DNA from: Castanea sativa
Taxonomy: Eukaryota; Streptophyta; Magnoliopsida; Fagales; Fagaceae
DNA: 64,000 nt
Assembly: GCF_040712315.1 (NCBI RefSeq)
Contig: NC_134013.1
Location: 88,542,001-88,606,000, forward strand
Direction of reading: 5' to 3'
Part shown: in pieces, positions 60,751 through 64,000 of the stretch
How the letters are laid out: each line of letters starts with the position of its first letter
How positions within the stretch are numbered: position 1 is the stretch's first letter
The notes under the pieces: generated by a model
The model's input: the letters and a program-made list of their open reading frames with translations, nothing else
Database searches by the model: none
What the model was told of the DNA's origin: nothing
Made by a program: the position numbers and the translations under genes

Positions 60751-63700
60751 ATGGTTCGAATGAGATCAAGGGCTACTAACCCAGGCCACTAAGAGAGTAG
60801 GGATGCTTCTAGCAACCCCTTTCGCGACCGCAGGTCAGCGCCTGTCATGCAACCACCTTCTATTCAACACATACAATCCATGGCCACCGCTATGGCAAAA
60901 CTGACACCTCGAAACCAGGAGTTGAATAGGGAGATCAACCTCAGGAGGGAGCACTAAGATGGGCACGCGGATAGATGGGCACCGAGTCAAGAAGGTGGAG
61001 GAGAAAATGTCGAGTTCGAAGATCAAACAAGGGGTATCACTTCAAGAAGAGTGCCACACTTGGAGAAAGAGATGGACCAGATGAGAAAAGCCATGGATGA
61101 GATGAGGGAAAACATAAGGCGCGCGAACCCAGTGGATGATATGGTTCACCGAACGGACTCCCCTTTCACGGCTTCCATCAACAGTCACCCCCTACCTCCA
61201 AAATTTAAAATGCCTTCTTTGGATTCGTATGATGGAAATCGCGACCCGTGCGATCACATTGCTACTTTCAAGACGACCATGCACCTTCAAGGGGTCCCGG
61301 ACGAGATTATGTGTAGAGCTTTCCTCACCACACTTAAGGGACCAGTGTAGGTGTGGTTCAGTAAAATACCCCCAAACTCGGTGGGATCATTTGAAGAATT
61401 GAGCAAGTTGTTTGTCAATAATTTCATTGGAGGACAGCGCCGCAAGTGCTCATCTTCTAGTCTGCTGACTATAGAGTAAGGGGAAAATGAGAGTTTGCGA
61501 TCCTTTATCACCCGGTTTAATAGGAAGGCCTTGACGGTGGACGAGATAGACGATAAGTTATTGTTGGCCGCTTTCCACAATGGGGTCTATTCTGACTTGT
61601 TCATTCATAAGCTCTACGAGCAGGAACCACAGACTATGGCCGAGCTCGTCCATTCAGCCCAGAATTTTATGAATGCTGAGGACGCTATCATAGCCAAGAA
61701 AAGAAAAAGGGCAGAACGCTTAGAAGCGGGTCACCATTGTTATTCAGATCAGGGACCTCGTCCAAAGAAAGCTCGGGTAGACGAGAGGAAAGACAAGGAT
61801 GGTAAGAAGGCTAGTTCCTCTGCGAGGAATCAGTAATATACGCCTCTGACTATGCCACTAGAGCAGGTTCTTATGCAGATCAAGGATGATCCATCCTTGA
61901 AGTGGCCGGATAAGATGAAGGGAGATCCCAACAAGCGTAATAGGAGCAAGTACTGCCGCTTTCACAGAGACCACGGGCACGATACGGACGAGTGCTTTGA
62001 CTTGAAACAGCAGATAGAGAATCTCATCAGACAAGGAAAACTGAGGAACTTCCTTGGACGAGACCAAAGAGATGAGAAAATGAAAGCCAAGGTGGAAAAA
62101 TCATCACGTCCCCCGCTCGGAGAAATAAGGGTAATTATAGGAGGAAACTCGACAGCGTAGTCATCCAAGTCAAGGAAGACATACCTGAAGGTGGTGCAGA
62201 ACATCCAGCTCTCTGGACGACCTCCTAGGACGAGCGAAGTAGACGAGCAGGCCGTTACGTTTACGGACGAGGAAGCAGGACGACTTCACCACCCACACGA
62301 TGACACGATAGTCATCACCCTACTCATCTCTGACTACATGACTAGGAGGGTGTTGATAGACAATGGCAGTTCTACAGAAATTCTCTACTACCCCGCATTC
62401 CAGCAAATGAGGCTAGGACGAGATCGGCTTCGACCAGTGAATTTGCCGTTGGTAGGATTCGGAGGAATGAAGGTGCAACCGGTGGGCACCATCACATTAC
62501 CAGTGGTCACCATCACATTACCAGTGGTTGTGGGAACATATTCACAGCAGATAACTAAGGAGGTAAATTTCCTTGTTGTTGATTGTGCATCGTCATATAA
62601 TGCAATTATTGGAAGACCAACTTTGAATAGCTGGAAGGTAGTAACCTCTACCTACCACTTGTCCATCAAATTCCCAACCGAGCACGGAGTAGACCAAGTA
62701 CAAGGAGACCAGTTAGCTGCCAGAGAATGCTACTTAGCTATGCTGGCAATGGACGAGCACATGCAGGCAATGAGTATAGACGGGAGAAGGATCGCAGTGG
62801 AGCCCACTGAAGTATTAGAAGACATCCCTTTGGACGATAACTAGCCTGAGAAGTTTACTAGAATTGGGGCGAGCATGGAAGAGGGGGCAAAGCGCGCTTT
62901 GGTCCGGTTTCTGAAGAAAAGCCTCGATGTCTTCGCATGGAGTCATGAGGACATGCTTGGCATTGATCCGAGTGTCATTACCCATAGCCTAAATGTGTGT
63001 CCTTATTCAAAACCAGTGCGTTAGAAGAAAATGATTTTCGCTCCTGAGTGAGACAATGCCATTAAGGAAGAAGTACAGAAATTGGTTGCCGCAGAGTTCG
63101 TCCAAGAAGTTTATTATCCAGATTGGTTAGCGAACATGGTCATGGTCAAGAAAGCTAACGGCAAGTGGCGAATGTGCGTGGACTTCACCGATTTAAACAA
63201 AGCTTGCCCCAAGGATAGTTACCCATTGCCACGCATTGACCAGCTGGTGGACTCGACGGCTGGTCACAGAGTGCTTAGCTTTATGGACGCTTTCTCAGGT
63301 TACAACTAGATACATATGGATGAAGCGGATCAAGAGAATACCTCATTCATTACAAGCTAAGGGTTGTATTGCTACAAGGTAATGCCATTCGGTTTGAAGA
63401 ATGCGGGGGCGACTTACCAAAGGCTGGTTAACCATATGTTCCGTCCTCAAATCGGGCGAAATGTGGAGGTTTATGTAGATGACATGCTGGTAAAGAGCCA
63501 GGACGAGGATAAACACCTGGACGACCTTCAAGAGACTTTTGATACGTTGCAGCGGTACAACATGAAATTAAATCCAAACAAGTGTGCTTTCGGAGTGTCA
63601 TCGGGGAAATTTTTGGGGTTCATGGTGTCGCACAGAGGAATTGAAGCAAATCCGGACAAAATTCGGGCAATACTGAATATGGAACCACCAAAGAATATCA

Positions 63701-64000
63701 AGGAAGTTCAGTCTCTTACTGAATGGGTCGCCGCCCTTAATAGGTTTGTCTCGAAAGCTACTGATAAGTGTTTACCTTTCTTTAAAGTCCTTAGGACGGC
63801 ATTTGAATGGACGGACGAGTGTCAAAGGGCCTTCCAAGACTTGAAGACATATCTCATGACAGCGCCGCTGTTGAGCCCATCCGTACCTGGGGAAGAGTTG
63901 TATTTGTATTTGGCAGTGTCCTCACACACAGTAAGCTTAGCGTTGGTCAGAGAAGAGGGGAGAGTCCAGAAATCGGTCTATTACACAAGCCACGCAATGA
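60751..64000 (+). pseudogene. Gypsy gag-pol polyprotein with 11 stops in one frame
   Basis: From ATG 60751 to the window end all domains lie in a single frame. Gag (61050-61830) contains KMPSLDSYDGNRDPCDHI. The zinc-knuckle-like CRFHRDHGHDTDEC is at about 61954-61995. The protease motif is VLIDNGSSTEILYYP (about 62350-62395). Reverse transcriptase has WRMCVDFTDLNKACPKDSYP, MPFGLKNAGATYQ and VYVDDMLVKS (about 63470-63497), and the start of RNase H follows. FHRDHGHDT and the protease wording are typical of the Tat lineage. Stops are at 60790, 60955, 61348, 61477, 61834, 62158, 62842, 63022, 63049, 63307 and 63358. No frameshift is seen. Confidence 0.95.

Larger units (their letters stand above)
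59970..64000 (+). mobile_element. Ty3/gypsy retrotransposon, Tat lineage, 5' part
   Basis: The 5' LTR is 59970-60637 (668 bp, tgataggata to catcatca, TATA-like tatataaac near 60411). It is followed directly by gttggcgccgtctgtgggg, a sequence typical of this gypsy group. The gag-pol frame runs from 60751 past the window end. The 3' LTR and target duplication are outside, so completeness cannot be judged. Confidence 0.93.

Overview
This is a stretch of plant nuclear genome, probably from a woody eudicot. The protein-coding genes have many short exons with GT-AG introns, and the space between them is packed with plant LINEs, Ty1/copia and Ty3/gypsy elements, MITEs and tRNA-derived SINEs. The repeat families look like those common in Fagales trees such as oaks and chestnuts, but that is an impression and not a proof.

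Layout. (1) Positions 1-12775 hold the last 12 exons of a DExH-box RNA helicase gene (DExH7/DHX36-like, + strand). Its introns carry two opposed LINE tails, a tiny TRIM-like retroelement, a SINE and three long G/C homopolymers. (2) Positions 13518-21204 hold two 1.9-kb direct repeats (R1 and R2). Each has a TATA box followed about 160 bp later by a conserved hairpin. Between them lies a decayed LINE (ORF1 plus the endonuclease part of ORF2) that is itself interrupted by a 1029-bp hAT-type element with a perfect 8-bp target duplication. (3) From about 21.0 kb and again from 48.45 kb the sequence is a tandem segmental duplication, about 97% identical where I compared exons. Each copy runs from the tail of R through MITEs, SINEs and a reversed LINE endonuclease fragment to a serine carboxypeptidase-like (SCPL) gene. 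(4) Copy A carries an apparently intact 14-exon SCPL gene at 33004-38411 (479 residues). (5) The SCPL genes are separated by a 6.2-kb LARD-type retroelement with a minisatellite (38904-45082), an Ogre/Tat-like LTR and a gag fragment. (6) Copy B carries the first two exons of a second SCPL gene (58939-59340). Its second intron is invaded by a Tat-lineage gypsy element that runs off the end of the window.

The two duplicate copies date each other's insertions. A complete 5156-bp copia element and a 174-bp MITE are present only in copy A. A 442-bp transposon, a 1460-bp Mutator-like element and a roughly 2-kb block with CTCGAG palindromes are present only in copy B. Several of these have a clean empty site in the other copy.

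The host genes have no evident functional link. The helicase is predicted to act on RNA. The SCPL proteins are secretory-pathway acyltransferases or peptidases of plant specialised metabolism. I found no tRNA or rRNA gene, CRISPR array or bacterial-type system. The candidates most worth testing as undescribed are the R-repeat hairpins, the LARD higher-order minisatellite and the CTCGAG palindrome cluster.
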